Of a stretch of DNA of 47,734 nucleotides, positions 9,248 through 21,098 are shown one piece after another. Every line of letters starts with the position of its first letter. Position 1 is the first letter of the stretch. The DNA comes from an uncultured Planctomycetaceae bacterium. Its GTDB lineage: Bacteria > Planctomycetota > Planctomycetia > Planctomycetales > Planctomycetaceae. Under the pieces are notes generated by a model that worked only from the letters and a program-made list of their open reading frames with translations, was not told where the DNA came from and ran no database searches. Location of the stretch: NCBI GenBank assembly GCA_903896675.1, contig CAITYU010000576.1, positions 1 through 47,734 of the forward strand, written 5' to 3'. The position numbers were made by a program, and so were the translations under genes.

Positions 9248-10264
9248 ATGAGCGGTCGAGTCGTGTTGCTTCTCTGTCTGGTGGCAGTTTTATCCGGATG
9301 CACGGGGGAGACGGGGTCAGCGACGGGTTCGGCGTCTGGTGTGGGTGGGGGAACTGAAGCGAAAGCACCGCAGTTGCAGGCACGTTTGGCATTGAACTGG
9401 TATCCGGAAGTGGAGCATGGTGGATTTCTGGCAGCGGATGTGCTCGGGAAATTTGCGGCGGAGGGTGTTTCTGTGGAGATCATCCCGGGTGGCCCGGGTG
9501 CTCCGCAGGCGGTGATCGCGGAGCTGGCTGCTGGTCGGATTCAGTTTGCGGTTTCGGATGCTGACAATGTGGTTTTGGCGCGAGCGGCGGGAGTGCCGGT
9601 TGTGGCGTTGCTGGCACCGCTGCAGAATTCACCTCGCTGCATCATGGTGCATCGGGCCGCGGGCTTTAAATCACTGGCGGATCTGAAGGATATTGAGCTG
9701 GCCATCAGCGATGCGCGTCCATTCGCTCTGTGGATGAAGAAGCAGTTGCCATTGACGAATGTGCGGATGATTCCGTTCAGCGGTATGGTGGGTGAGTTTT
9801 TGCAGAAGCCGGCATTTGCTCAGCAGGCGTTTGTCTTCAGCGAGCCGTTTGTGGCGCGTGAGCGGGGTGGTGACCCGGAAGTGCTGATGGTGTCGGAGAT
9901 TGGTTTTGACCCCTATGCCAGTGTGCTGATCACAACCGAGGACGTGATTGCGGAGAGTCCGGAGCTGGTGGGGAAGGTGGTGCGGTCGAGTGTGTCGGGT
10001 TGGCAGGAATATCTGCAGGCTCCGGGAGTGACCAATCAGGCGATTCAGAAGCTGAATTCGGAAATGAGCGATGCGGCGCTGGAATTTGGAGCGACGGCGA
10101 TGGCACCGCTTTGCAGGTCTGCGGATGGTCAACCGGGCCAGTGTGGGATGGTTCTGGAGCGTTGGGAGAAGCTGGTGCAGCAGATCGAGGAATTGGGGCA
10201 GATCGAAAAGGGTACTGTGCGTGCGAGCGAGTGTTTCACGGTGAAGTTTCTGGGGCCGGGCTGA
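9248..10264 (+). CDS. NMT1/THI5-like ABC substrate-binding lipoprotein
   Basis: 338 aa from the ATG at 9248, preceded 7-8 nt upstream by a GGGGGGAG ribosome site; an upstream in-frame TTG at 9200 is less likely. The signal ends in a lipobox L-S-G-C with acylated Cys18. The mature part has the NMT1/SsuA-type binding fold: LALNWYPEVEHGGFLAADVLGKF, GGPGAPQAVIAELAAGRIQFAVSDADNVV, VPVVALLAPLQNSPRCIMVH and YASVLITTEDVI. Relatives bind pyrimidine precursors of thiamin, sulfonates, nitrate or riboflavin. No permease or ATPase of that system is adjacent and no THI-box was recognised upstream, so the ligand is unknown. Confidence 0.86.
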   Translation: MSGRVVLLLCLVAVLSGCTGETGSATGSASGVGGGTEAKAPQLQARLALNWYPEVEHGGFLAADVLGKFAAEGVSVEIIPGGPGAPQAVIAELAAGRIQFAVSDADNVVLARAAGVPVVALLAPLQNSPRCIMVHRAAGFKSLADLKDIELAISDARPFALWMKKQLPLTNVRMIPFSGMVGEFLQKPAFAQQAFVFSEPFVARERGGDPEVLMVSEIGFDPYASVLITTEDVIAESPELVGKVVRSSVSGWQEYLQAPGVTNQAIQKLNSEMSDAALEFGATAMAPLCRSADGQPGQCGMVLERWEKLVQQIEELGQIEKGTVRASECFTVKFLGPG

Positions 10265-10383
10265 AGCGGCAGAAAGTGCCGGTGTTTGGGGGCGGGTTGT
10301 ACAGTGTTCGAACACGTGTATGGAGGGCAGTCTGGGTGGAGTTTGACGGAAATGCCGACTTTGCGTGATTGCGATTAAGCGCA

Positions 10384-10428
10384 TTCGTCACAACTGACGA
10401 AATCCGAAAAGTCGACGTATTCGTTACG
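10384..10428. promoter_or_regulatory. Operator-like inverted repeat upstream of the efflux operon
   Basis: TTCGTCAcaacTGACGAA (10384-10401) is a perfect 7-bp inverted repeat with a 4-nt spacer, about 157-174 nt before the efflux operon start. A related half-site, ATTCGTTAC (10420-10428), lies downstream and resembles ATTCGTCAC (10383-10391). The pattern is what a dimeric repressor would bind, but a short RNA hairpin is also possible. No regulator gene is adjacent. Confidence 0.35.
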
Positions 10429-10557
10429 GCTGGCCATTTGCGCGCACAATCCTGCAGCGTTCCCGGTGACTCTGGGGGGCGTGGAGCGTGCAGAGGTGGC
10501 TGGCGAGTGCAGGTGCGGGTACGCGACAGATCCCCACGGGCACCGGAGTACAGCAGG

Positions 10558-13365
10558 ATGCTGAGTCGAATGCTGCGCAAGAAGTTTCAGGCACATCTGT
10601 CGTTGATGCTGCTGGGAGTTGCCGGGCTGGCGTCGCTGTCGGGTTGTTCCCGGCAGTTCTGGCGGAAGCAGGCTGACCGCGACGCGTACACGGCGATCGG
10701 CGAGAAGATCAACGACCCGCACTGGAGTATTCCGCGAGTGGATCTGACTCCGGATCCGCGGAGTCGTTTTTATGATCCGTGGGATCCGGACAAGCGTCCG
10801 TTGCCGCCGGACGATCCGACGGCTCATGAGCTGATGCATTCGGTGAATGGGCGTCGGGGCTATAAGAACTGGCACAAGCTGGGAGTTTCGTTTGCGATTG
10901 AAAATCCGCACTGGCTGAAGCCGTATGGGATTGAGCAGACCGGGGTGGACCCGGTGGGTTCGCACGCGGGCGTGAAGCTGCCGAGTGTGAGTATTCCGGA
11001 TGCGATGAATCTGACTTCGATCCACAGTCGCGAGTATCAGAATTCGATTGAGAACCTGTATCTGGATGCGTTGAATCTGACGGCCGAGCGATTCAAGCTG
11101 GGAGTGCGTTATCTGGGGACGAACCGAACGGAGCCGAGTGTTGATTTTACGGCTCGTTCGAACGCGGCTGGCCGGACATCCGGCGTGCTGGCGACACCGT
11201 TCGGCATCAGTCAGACGCTGCCGACTGGTGGTCAGATCGCCGCGGACATTGCGAATTCGGTGACGTGGGTGTTTTCGGGGAATGGCAGTGAATCATCGGC
11301 GCCATCGATTGGCTACAGTCTGACGCAGCCGCTGCTGTTCAATGCGGGACGGAAGATTGCGCTTGAGTCGCTGACGCAGAATGAGCGGAATGTGCTGTAC
11401 AGCGTGAGGACTCTGGCGCGATTTCGCCAGACCCTGTTTACGCAGGTGGCTTCCAGCTATCTGACACTGCTGCAGCAGCGTCAGAATATTCTGAACACCG
11501 AAAACAATATTCGGCAGCTGGAGGAGCAGCTGGAGGCTCAGGAGGCACGTGACAGTCGCGTGCCGGGAGTTGTGAATGCGGCTCTGGATGGTGTGCAGAA
11601 TCTGCAGATTCCGGCAGAGCTGCAGGGGCAGTTATCGTACGACGGCAACTGGCTGAAGTGGCGAGGTGATATGCTGCCGGAGCAGGAGCAGCAGGTACTG
11701 GCTGTGTCGCAGGATGCGGACTATGTGGCTGCGGCTTCCGAGCTGATTGACTTCAAGAAACAACAGACGACCAGTCTGTCCTATCTGCAGCTGCGTGACC
11801 GTCTGAATCAGTCGCAGGTTTCGCTGGCGAATTCGCAGCGACAGCTGCAGGATCAGCAGGATTCGTTCAAGCTGCTGCTGGGATTGCCGCCGAACGTGGA
11901 TCTGGCGATCGATACGGCATTGCTGCAGCAGTTCGAGCTGATTGGCTGGGATCTGATTGATCTCGAACGGGATCTGCGGACGGTGCAGAAGAATATCGGA
12001 GATCAGCTGCTGCCGAAGCAGGGAGCTGGTGATCCGGTTGCAGGTCCGAGTCTGGTGGCGGTGAAGAGTTACGTGGAGGCACTGGCCGGTGCCAGAGATC
12101 AGCTTTATGAAATCGGTATTCAACGCGTGGCAGAGGACTTCAGGCCACTGGAGGAGCTGCTGGAGCGGACAAAAGAGAATCTTACGGCGATCGAACCGGG
12201 CAAACGGTATTTCCGTGACGAGACTGAGCGGACGGACATGCTGGAGCGACTGGAGAAGGACCGTCGCCTGTATCGACTGGCAGAGCGTGAGTTTGCATTT
12301 GGCAGTGGCTTGCTGGACATGCTGAGGAGGCTTCTGTCGGCGGGCGGTGAACAGGAGCTGCTGCAGTCGCTGGACGTGAATGGGAACGGTCAGATTGAGC
12401 TGGCAGAGCTGCCGGAGAACTGGCGGGATCTGCCGCGGTCGGGTGATCGGGGTGCTGCGGAAGTGTATACGGTGCCGGAGCTGCTGGTGGAGATCGCCAG
12501 TGGTGCGCGCGACCTGCGTGACAAGTACCTGCTGCGGATGGCTCAGAGCCTGGAGGTTCTGCAGGCCTCATTGCGGGTGGAGGAGATTGCGATTATGCCA
12601 TTCAGTCTGGATGAACCGGCGCGGATACCGAGTATTGACGAGGTGGTGGCGCTGGGTTTGGAGTATCGGCATGATCTGATGAATGTGCGAGCGGCCGTGA
12701 TGGATGCTCGGCGTCAGGTGGAGATTCAGGCGAACCGTCTGGAGGCAGGTCTGGATGTGACATTCCGTGGGACTGAGGGCTTGAACTCAGACGCGCAGGG
12801 CAGCACGAACCACAGTGCTGGACTGAAGTTCACTACTCCATTGGATCAGGTTTTGGAACGAAACGGCTATCGTCAGTCGCTGGTGGCTTTCCAGCGGGCT
12901 CGGCGGACGTATATGGAGCAGGAGGACCGGGTTAAGCAGACGATACGTTCGAGTTGGCGTCAGTTGGGAGTGCAGGAGTACCGACTGCGGGTGGACCGAG
13001 TGACGGTGCGGAACGCGGCTTTGCAGTATGACAACGCGTCGTTGCAGGCACAGGGAGGTCAGCAGATTGGTGGACAGGGGAATGCGTTGAGTCTGTTGAA
13101 CGCCTTGAATTCGGTTTTGACGGCTCAGAACGGACTTATCCAGGATTGGGTCGTATATGAGACGAATCGGCTTAACATCTTCCGTGATATGGGTATCATG
13201 GACATTGACGCGCGGGGCGTCTGGACCGACCGATTTTACCAGCAGATGCAGGCATCTGTTCCGGTAGTGGGTTCTGGTTCGCCTGCTGAAGCTCCTGCGG
13301 TCGTGCCTTCCACAGTGCCTCCGATTCCGGCCGACCAGGACGCTGCTCCTGCGACATCGGAATGA
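10558..13365 (+). CDS. TolC-like outer-membrane efflux lipoprotein, oversized, with EF-hand insertion
   Basis: 935 aa from ATG 10558 (a second ATG at 10570 is possible), about twice the usual ~450-500 of TolC-family proteins. The signal ends in lipobox L-S-G-C with Cys30. A ~160-residue N-terminal region rich in Asp/Pro/Trp (SRFYDPWDPDKRPLPPDD) precedes the first OEP half (SLTQPLLFNAGRKIALESL and a long coiled helix ending LLLGLPPNVDL). A ~300-residue insertion contains one canonical EF-hand loop, DVNGNGQIELAE (residues 606-617). The second OEP half (LEYRHDLMNVRAAVMDARRQVEIQANRLEAGLDV, GLKFTTPLDQVLERNGYR) follows. It should form the outer-membrane channel for the adaptor, ATPase and permease encoded directly downstream. 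The first ATG of this open frame (10369) is too far upstream of homology. Confidence 0.88.
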   Translation: MLSRMLRKKFQAHLSLMLLGVAGLASLSGCSRQFWRKQADRDAYTAIGEKINDPHWSIPRVDLTPDPRSRFYDPWDPDKRPLPPDDPTAHELMHSVNGRRGYKNWHKLGVSFAIENPHWLKPYGIEQTGVDPVGSHAGVKLPSVSIPDAMNLTSIHSREYQNSIENLYLDALNLTAERFKLGVRYLGTNRTEPSVDFTARSNAAGRTSGVLATPFGISQTLPTGGQIAADIANSVTWVFSGNGSESSAPSIGYSLTQPLLFNAGRKIALESLTQNERNVLYSVRTLARFRQTLFTQVASSYLTLLQQRQNILNTENNIRQLEEQLEAQEARDSRVPGVVNAALDGVQNLQIPAELQGQLSYDGNWLKWRGDMLPEQEQQVLAVSQDADYVAAASELIDFKKQQTTSLSYLQLRDRLNQSQVSLANSQRQLQDQQDSFKLLLGLPPNVDLAIDTALLQQFELIGWDLIDLERDLRTVQKNIGDQLLPKQGAGDPVAGPSLVAVKSYVEALAGARDQLYEIGIQRVAEDFRPLEELLERTKENLTAIEPGKRYFRDETERTDMLERLEKDRRLYRLAEREFAFGSGLLDMLRRLLSAGGEQELLQSLDVNGNGQIELAELPENWRDLPRSGDRGAAEVYTVPELLVEIASGARDLRDKYLLRMAQSLEVLQASLRVEEIAIMPFSLDEPARIPSIDEVVALGLEYRHDLMNVRAAVMDARRQVEIQANRLEAGLDVTFRGTEGLNSDAQGSTNHSAGLKFTTPLDQVLERNGYRQSLVAFQRARRTYMEQEDRVKQTIRSSWRQLGVQEYRLRVDRVTVRNAALQYDNASLQAQGGQQIGGQGNALSLLNALNSVLTAQNGLIQDWVVYETNRLNIFRDMGIMDIDARGVWTDRFYQQMQASVPVVGSGSPAEAPAVVPSTVPPIPADQDAAPATSE

Positions 13366-13417
13366 CATTCTCTGCGATCCTGCCTTGTTCTGCCGCATTT
13401 GCTCAAAGGTTCCCCGC

Positions 13418-15550
<2,133 letters not shown>

Positions 15551-15623
15551 TGCACTGTTTCAGTGTGCGTGGTGTGACCGGCAGGTCGATTCGGCTGTTT
15601 ATGAACTCTGGTAGCAGCAAGTC

Positions 15624-16322
15624 ATGAGTCTGGCAGCACAGGTGATTGATCTGCAGAAGGATTACATGCTGGGCGCGGTGCCGGTACAGGCGTTGCGTGG
15701 CGTATCCATTGATTTTCCGCGTGGCGACTTTGTGGCGATCATGGGTTCATCGGGCAGTGGCAAGAGTACTCTGCTGAACCTGCTGGGTGCTCTGGACCGC
15801 CCGACTCGCGGCAAGTACATCGTGGGTGGTCGTGATGTGTCTTCGATGACGGACGACGAGTTGTCGACGATTCGGAACGAGAAAATTGGTTTTATTTTTC
15901 AGTCGTACAATCTGATTCCGCAGTACACAGTGCTGGAGAACATTGAGGTACCGCTGCATTACCGCACGGGTTATCCGAAGATTGGTGATCGCGAGCAGCA
16001 GCGGATCAGGGAGCTGGCAGAGATGGTGGGTCTGGGCGATCGTCTGGATCATCGTCCGTTTCAGTTGTCTGGTGGTCAGCAGCAGCGTGTGGCGATTGCG
16101 CGATCGCTGGTGAATGATCCGGAGATTATTCTGGCGGACGAACCGACGGGGAATCTGGATTCGAAGACGGAGCAGGAGATTATGGAGATGCTGCTGCGTC
16201 TGAATCGTGAGGGTCGAACGATCATCATGGTGACTCATGAGCCCGCGGTGGCTCGTCTGGCCAAGCGTCAGATTTATATGAAGGACGGCGTGATCGCGGG
16301 TGAGGGAGTATTTCCGGGCTGA
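15624..16322 (+). CDS. MacB/LolD-type ABC ATP-binding protein
   Basis: 232 aa, the normal size for this single-domain ATPase. It has Walker A GSSGSGKST, Q-loop FIFQSYNLIPQYTVLENIEVPL, signature LSGGQQQRVAIARSL, Walker B IILADEPTGNLDS and the switch histidine in TIIMVTHE. The YNLIPQ/ENIEVPL segment is typical of the MacB/LolD group that drives type VII ABC transmembrane proteins, which use mechanotransmission to export lipoproteins, peptides or macrolides. The ATG at 15624 starts at the conserved N-terminus. It is the third gene of the efflux operon, 73 nt after the adaptor and 79 nt before the permease, so ATPase and permease are separate chains rather than the fused MacB. Confidence 0.95.
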   Translation: MSLAAQVIDLQKDYMLGAVPVQALRGVSIDFPRGDFVAIMGSSGSGKSTLLNLLGALDRPTRGKYIVGGRDVSSMTDDELSTIRNEKIGFIFQSYNLIPQYTVLENIEVPLHYRTGYPKIGDREQQRIRELAEMVGLGDRLDHRPFQLSGGQQQRVAIARSLVNDPEIILADEPTGNLDSKTEQEIMEMLLRLNREGRTIIMVTHEPAVARLAKRQIYMKDGVIAGEGVFPG

Positions 16323-16401
16323 TGTCTGTCGGTGGTGGCGGGCATCTGGGTTTGCGGTTCCTGCTGACGGGTACCGGATCATTTAGTCGGACTGGCGTGC
16401 A

Positions 16402-17742
16402 ATGTCGAATATTCTGCGAACGGTTCAGCTGGCTCTGAAGAGTCTGATGCTGCACAAGCTGCGATCCGGCCTGACGATGCTGGGTATCGTGTTCGGGGTA
16501 TTTTCGGTAATTGCGATGCTGGCGATCGGTGAGGGGGCCAGCCAGCAGGCTCAGAAGCAGGTACTGCAACTGGGTGCGACGAATATCATAGTGCGCAGCG
16601 TGAAGCCACCGCGCGAGAACGCCAGTGCTCAGAACCAGAACAGTTTTGTGCTGCGTTACGGACTGAAGCGGGCGGATTATGATCTGCTTTCACGTACGAT
16701 ACCAACGGTGCTGCAGGCGGTGCCGATTCGTGAGATTACGAAGGCCTGTCGTTATCTGCATCGTGAGATGAACTGTCGCATCGTGGGATGTACTCCTGAG
16801 TATCTTGACATGAATCACCTCGAACTGGCTCAGGGGCGATTCATTTCGGACAAGGATCGTCGTGAGAAGACGAACGTGTGCGTCCTCGCGGCTCAGACGG
16901 CTGAGGAGCTGTTTCAGTATCAGGACCCGATCGGGCAGTCGGTGAAGATTGCGGATCGGCGTTATGCGGTGGTTGGAGTAACCTCGGCGCGAGAGGCGAG
17001 TGCTGCGATTGGCGGCAGCATGTCAGGTCAGGAGTACAACAAGGATATTTACATACCGCTGGAAACGATGCGTGTGCGGATGGGTGATCTGGATATTGAC
17101 CGTCGGCAGGGTTCGTTCAGTGCGGAAGAGGTTGAGCTGAACCAGATTACTCTGACGATTTCCGATGTGGATCAGGTGGTGCCGACGGCGGGAGTCATTC
17201 GCGAGAGCCTGCAGGGGACTCATAAGTCGGGCAATGACTATTCGGTGGTGGTACCGCAGGAGCTGCTGAAGCAGGCTGCGCAGATTCGGACGATTTTCAA
17301 CGTGGTTCTGGGTTCGATTGCTGCGATCAGTCTGATTGTGGGCGGGATCGGAATCATGAACATCATGCTGGCGACAGTGACTGAGAGAACTCGTGAGATC
17401 GGAATTCGTCGAGCGTTGGGCGCGAAGCGGCAGGACATCACGACTCAGTTTCTGACCGAGACGATTGTGCTGGCTGGCAGTGGCGGTCTGATCGGCGTGC
17501 TGCTGGGTTTGTCGACTCCGCTGGTATTTCAGGGAATGAAGTCAGTGGCGGAGCAATTCTTTTTTGAGTCGGGCGGTGGGTCGGAATTCAGCGAGATGTT
17601 TTCGAATCTGAATCCGCAGGTGGTGCCTGCCAGTCTGCCCCTCGCATTTGGAATTTCTGTGGGTATTGGTGTGATTTTTGGCCTGTACCCGGCTCGTTCG
17701 GCAGCCCAGCTGGATCCGATTGAAGCATTGCGGCACGAGTGA
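16402..17742 (+). CDS. MacB/FtsX-type ABC permease
   Basis: 446 aa. A first membrane segment ([24 protein letters not shown]) is followed by a ~250-residue periplasmic MacB_PCD-like domain ([60 protein letters not shown]). Three C-terminal segments form the FtsX domain, with the hallmark [29 protein letters not shown] and a final [17 protein letters not shown]. It pairs with the ATPase encoded upstream and docks on the adaptor. It ends 38 nt from the convergent mutL gene; no obvious T-rich terminator is visible between them. Confidence 0.95.
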   Translation: MSNILRTVQLALKSLMLHKLRSGLTMLGIVFGVFSVIAMLAIGEGASQQAQKQVLQLGATNIIVRSVKPPRENASAQNQNSFVLRYGLKRADYDLLSRTIPTVLQAVPIREITKACRYLHREMNCRIVGCTPEYLDMNHLELAQGRFISDKDRREKTNVCVLAAQTAEELFQYQDPIGQSVKIADRRYAVVGVTSAREASAAIGGSMSGQEYNKDIYIPLETMRVRMGDLDIDRRQGSFSAEEVELNQITLTISDVDQVVPTAGVIRESLQGTHKSGNDYSVVVPQELLKQAAQIRTIFNVVLGSIAAISLIVGGIGIMNIMLATVTERTREIGIRRALGAKRQDITTQFLTETIVLAGSGGLIGVLLGLSTPLVFQGMKSVAEQFFFESGGGSEFSEMFSNLNPQVVPASLPLAFGISVGIGVIFGLYPARSAAQLDPIEALRHE

Positions 17743-17780
17743 GGTGCCGGATGAGAGTGAGCTTCTGAGTATTGTGGCCG

Positions 17781-19775
17781 TCAGCCCAGTCTGCCGAACT
17801 GCTGGTCGAGTGTGTGTCGGCTGAGTGTGAGTGCTGTGGGGCGTCCGTGTGGACAGTGGTGGGAGTCCTGGACGAGATGTCTTTGCCGCAGCAGTTCGCG
17901 CATTTCCTCGAGTGCCAGGCGCTGGCCTGATTTGATGGCTGCGCGGCAGGACATGGTATGGAGCATGTGATCGAGCAGGTCACGGCGGCTGAGTCGTCCG
18001 TCTTTCTGGACGAGTTTTTCGGCGAAGTCGAGCACGATGCGAACGATGCTTCCGCGGGGGATGAGTACCGGGAAGGCGTGCAGCAGCAGTGTGGTGCCGC
18101 CGAATTCCTGAATGTCGAAGCCCATCTGTGTCATGAGCTGGGAGTTTTCGAGAACGGCGGCTGCCTGAACTGCCGTGCATTCTATGGTTTCGGGGATGAG
18201 CAGTCTTTGTGATTCGACGACTCCTGCGAGGATTTTTGTGCGGAGGTGTTCGTACATGATGCGTTCGTGGAGTGCGTGCTGGTCGATGATTTCCAGCCCT
18301 GCATCGCTGGCTACGACGAGGTAGCAGTCGTAGATCTGAAACGCGCGGAATTCGTCGGTGATGATTTCCGGGGAGTTACTGACGGTGGACTCAGCGAGCA
18401 GTGAGTCGTTGGATTCGGTGGAGTCTGTTGTGGCAAGTGAGACGGTGTCAACTGCTGTAGCCGTGACGTGCCTGGGTGTGCTGGTTTGAGTGGATCCGCG
18501 GGTCTGGGAAGGCGGTACGGCGAGGGCTGCGACCACTTCCGGGTGATTGAGGATTGTGCGGCCAGTGAGAGGCGTTGTTGCGACGCGAGGGGGTGTGGTG
18601 AATTCGGTGCGGGGCGGTGGGAAGTTCATTTGGCGGGGCAGTCGGGCTGCGGAGTCCGGTTTGTCAAAACGCAGTTCAGAGGCGGCGACTGGAGTGTTGT
18701 GCAGGGGGTTTGAATCCGGGGAGGTTTGTTCCGGGAGGCTGAGGCCGGCGCGGAATTCAAGAGCGAGGAAGCGATCGCGGAGGGTTTTGAGGAGCTGTCG
18801 GTAGAGCAGTTGTCCGTCCTGGAAGCGGACTTCGCTTTTTGTGGGATGGACATTGACGTCGACGAGTGCTGGTGGCATGTCGAGGAACAGGAAGCTGACG
18901 GGGTGTCTTCCGACCATCAGGAGTCCGCGGTAGGCTTCTTCGAGAGCGTGCTGGAGGCTGCGATCCTGGATCCAGCGTCCGTTGAGGAAGAGGAACTGAT
19001 CGCGTCGGGTGGCGCGGCTGAGGGACGGTTCACCGACGTGTCCGTAGAGCTGGATTCTGCGGCCGTCGGGCAGTTCAGCTTCGGATGAGAGCTGGATCAG
19101 GTGATCGGCCACTTCGTTTCCGAAGAAGCGTCGGATGCGGTCGACGGGATCGGCGGCGGCGGGCAGCTCGTAGACGAGTTTATCGTTGTGTCGCAGCGTC
19201 AGATGCATGCGGGGATTGGCGAGTGCGACGCGGGAGAACTGATCGATGATGTGGCTGAATTCTGTGGAGGCTTTTTTGAGGAAGCGTCGGCGTGCGGGGG
19301 TATTGAAGAAGAGGTTGTGGACTTCCATGACGGTCCCGGGTGGGCAGCCGCAATCGCGATTTACGACGATCTGGCCACCCTGGCTTTCCAGTTCGCGACC
19401 GACTTCGTTTTCGTGAGGTCGAGTGCGTATGCGGAGTCTTGAGACAGAGGCGATTGAAGCGAGTGCTTCGCCGCGGAAGCCAAGTGTTGTGACGTGGTCA
19501 AGGTCGGAATCGGAGCGGATCTTGCTGGTGGCATGGGTGGTGACAGCGAGCAGCATGTCTTCCGGGTGGATACCTTCGCCGTCATCCACGACGCGAATCA
19601 GGTCCATACCGCCGTTGACAATTTCGAGATCGATGCGAGTGGAAAGTGCATCGACGCAGTTTTCCAGGAGTTCCTTGACGACGCTGGCGGGTCGTTCGAT
19701 GACTTCGCCGGCGGCAATCCGGTTGATGACCTGAGTATCAAGCTGCTGGATGCGGGGCATAGCGGGGGCTGCCAT
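17781..19775 (-). CDS. mutL: DNA mismatch repair protein MutL, endonuclease type
   Basis: 664 aa. The N-terminal GHKL ATPase is clear: IAAGEVIERPASVVKELLENCVDA (19-42, with Glu35 and Asn39 in motif I), DDGEGI, TLGFRGEALASIASV. The MutL second domain follows (FLFLNGRWIQDRSLQHALEEAYRGLL, VDVNVHPTKSEVRFQD). A Ser/Thr-rich linker (~360-460) leads to the dimerisation/endonuclease domain with DQHALHERIMYE (the metal-binding DQHAx2Ex4E motif), SCRAAIKSGQ and CPHGRPT near the C-terminus. It therefore nicks DNA itself, as in bacteria lacking MutH. The ATG at 19775 is used; a second ATG five codons on is possible. No mutS lies in the window. Confidence 0.96.
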   Translation of the reverse strand: MAAPAMPRIQQLDTQVINRIAAGEVIERPASVVKELLENCVDALSTRIDLEIVNGGMDLIRVVDDGEGIHPEDMLLAVTTHATSKIRSDSDLDHVTTLGFRGEALASIASVSRLRIRTRPHENEVGRELESQGGQIVVNRDCGCPPGTVMEVHNLFFNTPARRRFLKKASTEFSHIIDQFSRVALANPRMHLTLRHNDKLVYELPAAADPVDRIRRFFGNEVADHLIQLSSEAELPDGRRIQLYGHVGEPSLSRATRRDQFLFLNGRWIQDRSLQHALEEAYRGLLMVGRHPVSFLFLDMPPALVDVNVHPTKSEVRFQDGQLLYRQLLKTLRDRFLALEFRAGLSLPEQTSPDSNPLHNTPVAASELRFDKPDSAARLPRQMNFPPPRTEFTTPPRVATTPLTGRTILNHPEVVAALAVPPSQTRGSTQTSTPRHVTATAVDTVSLATTDSTESNDSLLAESTVSNSPEIITDEFRAFQIYDCYLVVASDAGLEIIDQHALHERIMYEHLRTKILAGVVESQRLLIPETIECTAVQAAAVLENSQLMTQMGFDIQEFGGTTLLLHAFPVLIPRGSIVRIVLDFAEKLVQKDGRLSRRDLLDHMLHTMSCRAAIKSGQRLALEEMRELLRQRHLVQDSHHCPHGRPTALTLSRHTLDQQFGRLG

Positions 19776-19876
19776 ATACGAGGTAAATTGCAGACGTCCT
19801 CGCTGCTTACCCAGTATACCAAAACCGACACTGTTTGTCGGCGCTGTGTGCCGCTTTGGGGAGATTTTTTTGGTGT

Positions 19877-20938
19877 CTATTGTTCTGACGCGTTGCGAAT
19901 ACGTTTCAGGATTTCCGGAATTTCCTGAAGCATTTCCCGATCGTCAGCCAGTTCGGGGAACTGTGAGCGAGCCAGTTCGAGTCCGATCCAGAGTGGTTCA
20001 TTGCGAGGGTTTTCGATGCCGATGGCGGTGCAGATCAGATTGGCGAGAATACGTTCTTCGGGGAACCTGTCGAAGAGTACGACGGAGGATTCCTGCTGGA
20101 TCAGTTCGATACGGCGATTGAGAGTGGCAGCGAGCGAATCCGGGCTGGAGGCTGGATTCGGTTCAGGCGGGTCGGAGGTGGCGGACTGGGCGTTTTTGGG
20201 TGCGTTGAGCGCGGCTTCGACAGCCGGCTTTGGTGTGAGGACAGCGCTGACTGCGGCCCACTGAGGAGAGGCACATTTTTCCAGTGGAATGCCGATGGCG
20301 GTGAAATCCTGGCAGCGTCGGATCTGGCTGAGGAGTGGCTGGAGAGACTGGAAGTCTGCGGGGGTGACTGAGGCACCGCGGATGCGTCCTGCGACGGGTT
20401 TCAGTTGTTTCACCCAGCGTTGCTGGCGATTGACGATGGTGCGGAGCACCTGTGCGGATTCCTGTTCACGCAGTGTGGAGTATCCATTGCGATTGCTGTT
20501 GCGAACGAGCTGTCGATTCAGAAAGGCTTCGCTGAAGTCGCTGCCGGTTCCGATCTGCCGTACCGTGCGAATTCCCAGCACGAGGTCACCCTGCTGCAAT
20601 TGTGCGGCGACGGGTCCACCGGGACGCGACCAGGTGGGGTGAGATTCGATGATCTGGACAGTTCCGAGGGGTTTGTAGTGATTATCAGTGCGTCGGAAGG
20701 CAGCGAGCTGGTCACCTTCGAGTATCCCGTGCACGTCACCGAGATCGATTCGTTCGGCTTCTGCGGCACTGGACAGCACCGTACCGACATACCATACCAC
20801 GCCCCCGCCGGCTTTGGTGTTGGCATCCGTCTGAGCCACTGCGGATGCGGGCAGCAGGAGACTGCCCAGCAGCCAGAACAGTGCCGAGTGAAGTGCCACG
20901 TGAAGCCGGGGGACAGGGAGGCTGGCTGACTGGGCCAT
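19877..20938 (-). CDS. Predicted secreted protein, unknown function
   Basis: 353 aa from ATG 20938; an in-frame GTG three codons upstream is also possible. A signal peptide is clear (HVALHSALFWLLGSLLLPASAVAQ, likely cleaved after AVA or VAQ). Residues ~45-110 form a small beta-rich unit (VVWYVGTVLSSAAEAERIDLG, GDVHGILEGDQLAAFRR, LGTVQIIESHPTWSR) of a kind seen in secreted planctomycete proteins, where a 'GxVhGLxxGDxLxVxR' block repeats. A Pro/Ala/Ser-rich linker and a helical C-terminus follow (LAATLNRRIELIQQESSVVLFDRFPEERILANLI). No catalytic motif is seen. It lies 101 nt upstream of mutL on the same strand. Confidence 0.72.
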   Translation of the reverse strand: MAQSASLPVPRLHVALHSALFWLLGSLLLPASAVAQTDANTKAGGGVVWYVGTVLSSAAEAERIDLGDVHGILEGDQLAAFRRTDNHYKPLGTVQIIESHPTWSRPGGPVAAQLQQGDLVLGIRTVRQIGTGSDFSEAFLNRQLVRNSNRNGYSTLREQESAQVLRTIVNRQQRWVKQLKPVAGRIRGASVTPADFQSLQPLLSQIRRCQDFTAIGIPLEKCASPQWAAVSAVLTPKPAVEAALNAPKNAQSATSDPPEPNPASSPDSLAATLNRRIELIQQESSVVLFDRFPEERILANLICTAIGIENPRNEPLWIGLELARSQFPELADDREMLQEIPEILKRIRNASEQ

Positions 20939-21070
20939 GGAGACCACCGATGCGCAGGTTTGCCTGGTGCCGGGTCGGATCCATCGACGAGGGCGGGCGA
21001 GTGAAAGACGACAGGCAGTCTTTGCCCGAATGAATGCGAATTCTAGCGGCAGATCGAGTCGAGTGCCAAA

Positions 21071-21098
21071 GAGAATTCTCGGACAATTCCGCGAGAAT
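21071..21098. other. Inverted repeat in the lpxI / secreted-protein intergenic region
   Basis: A GAGAATTCTC palindrome (21071-21080) overlaps a 7-bp stem, ATTCTCG (21075-21081) with CGAGAAT (21092-21098), loop 10 nt. It sits downstream of lpxI and upstream of the next minus-strand gene. It could be an operator for that gene or an mRNA 3'-end hairpin; no T tract follows on either side. Confidence 0.3.
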
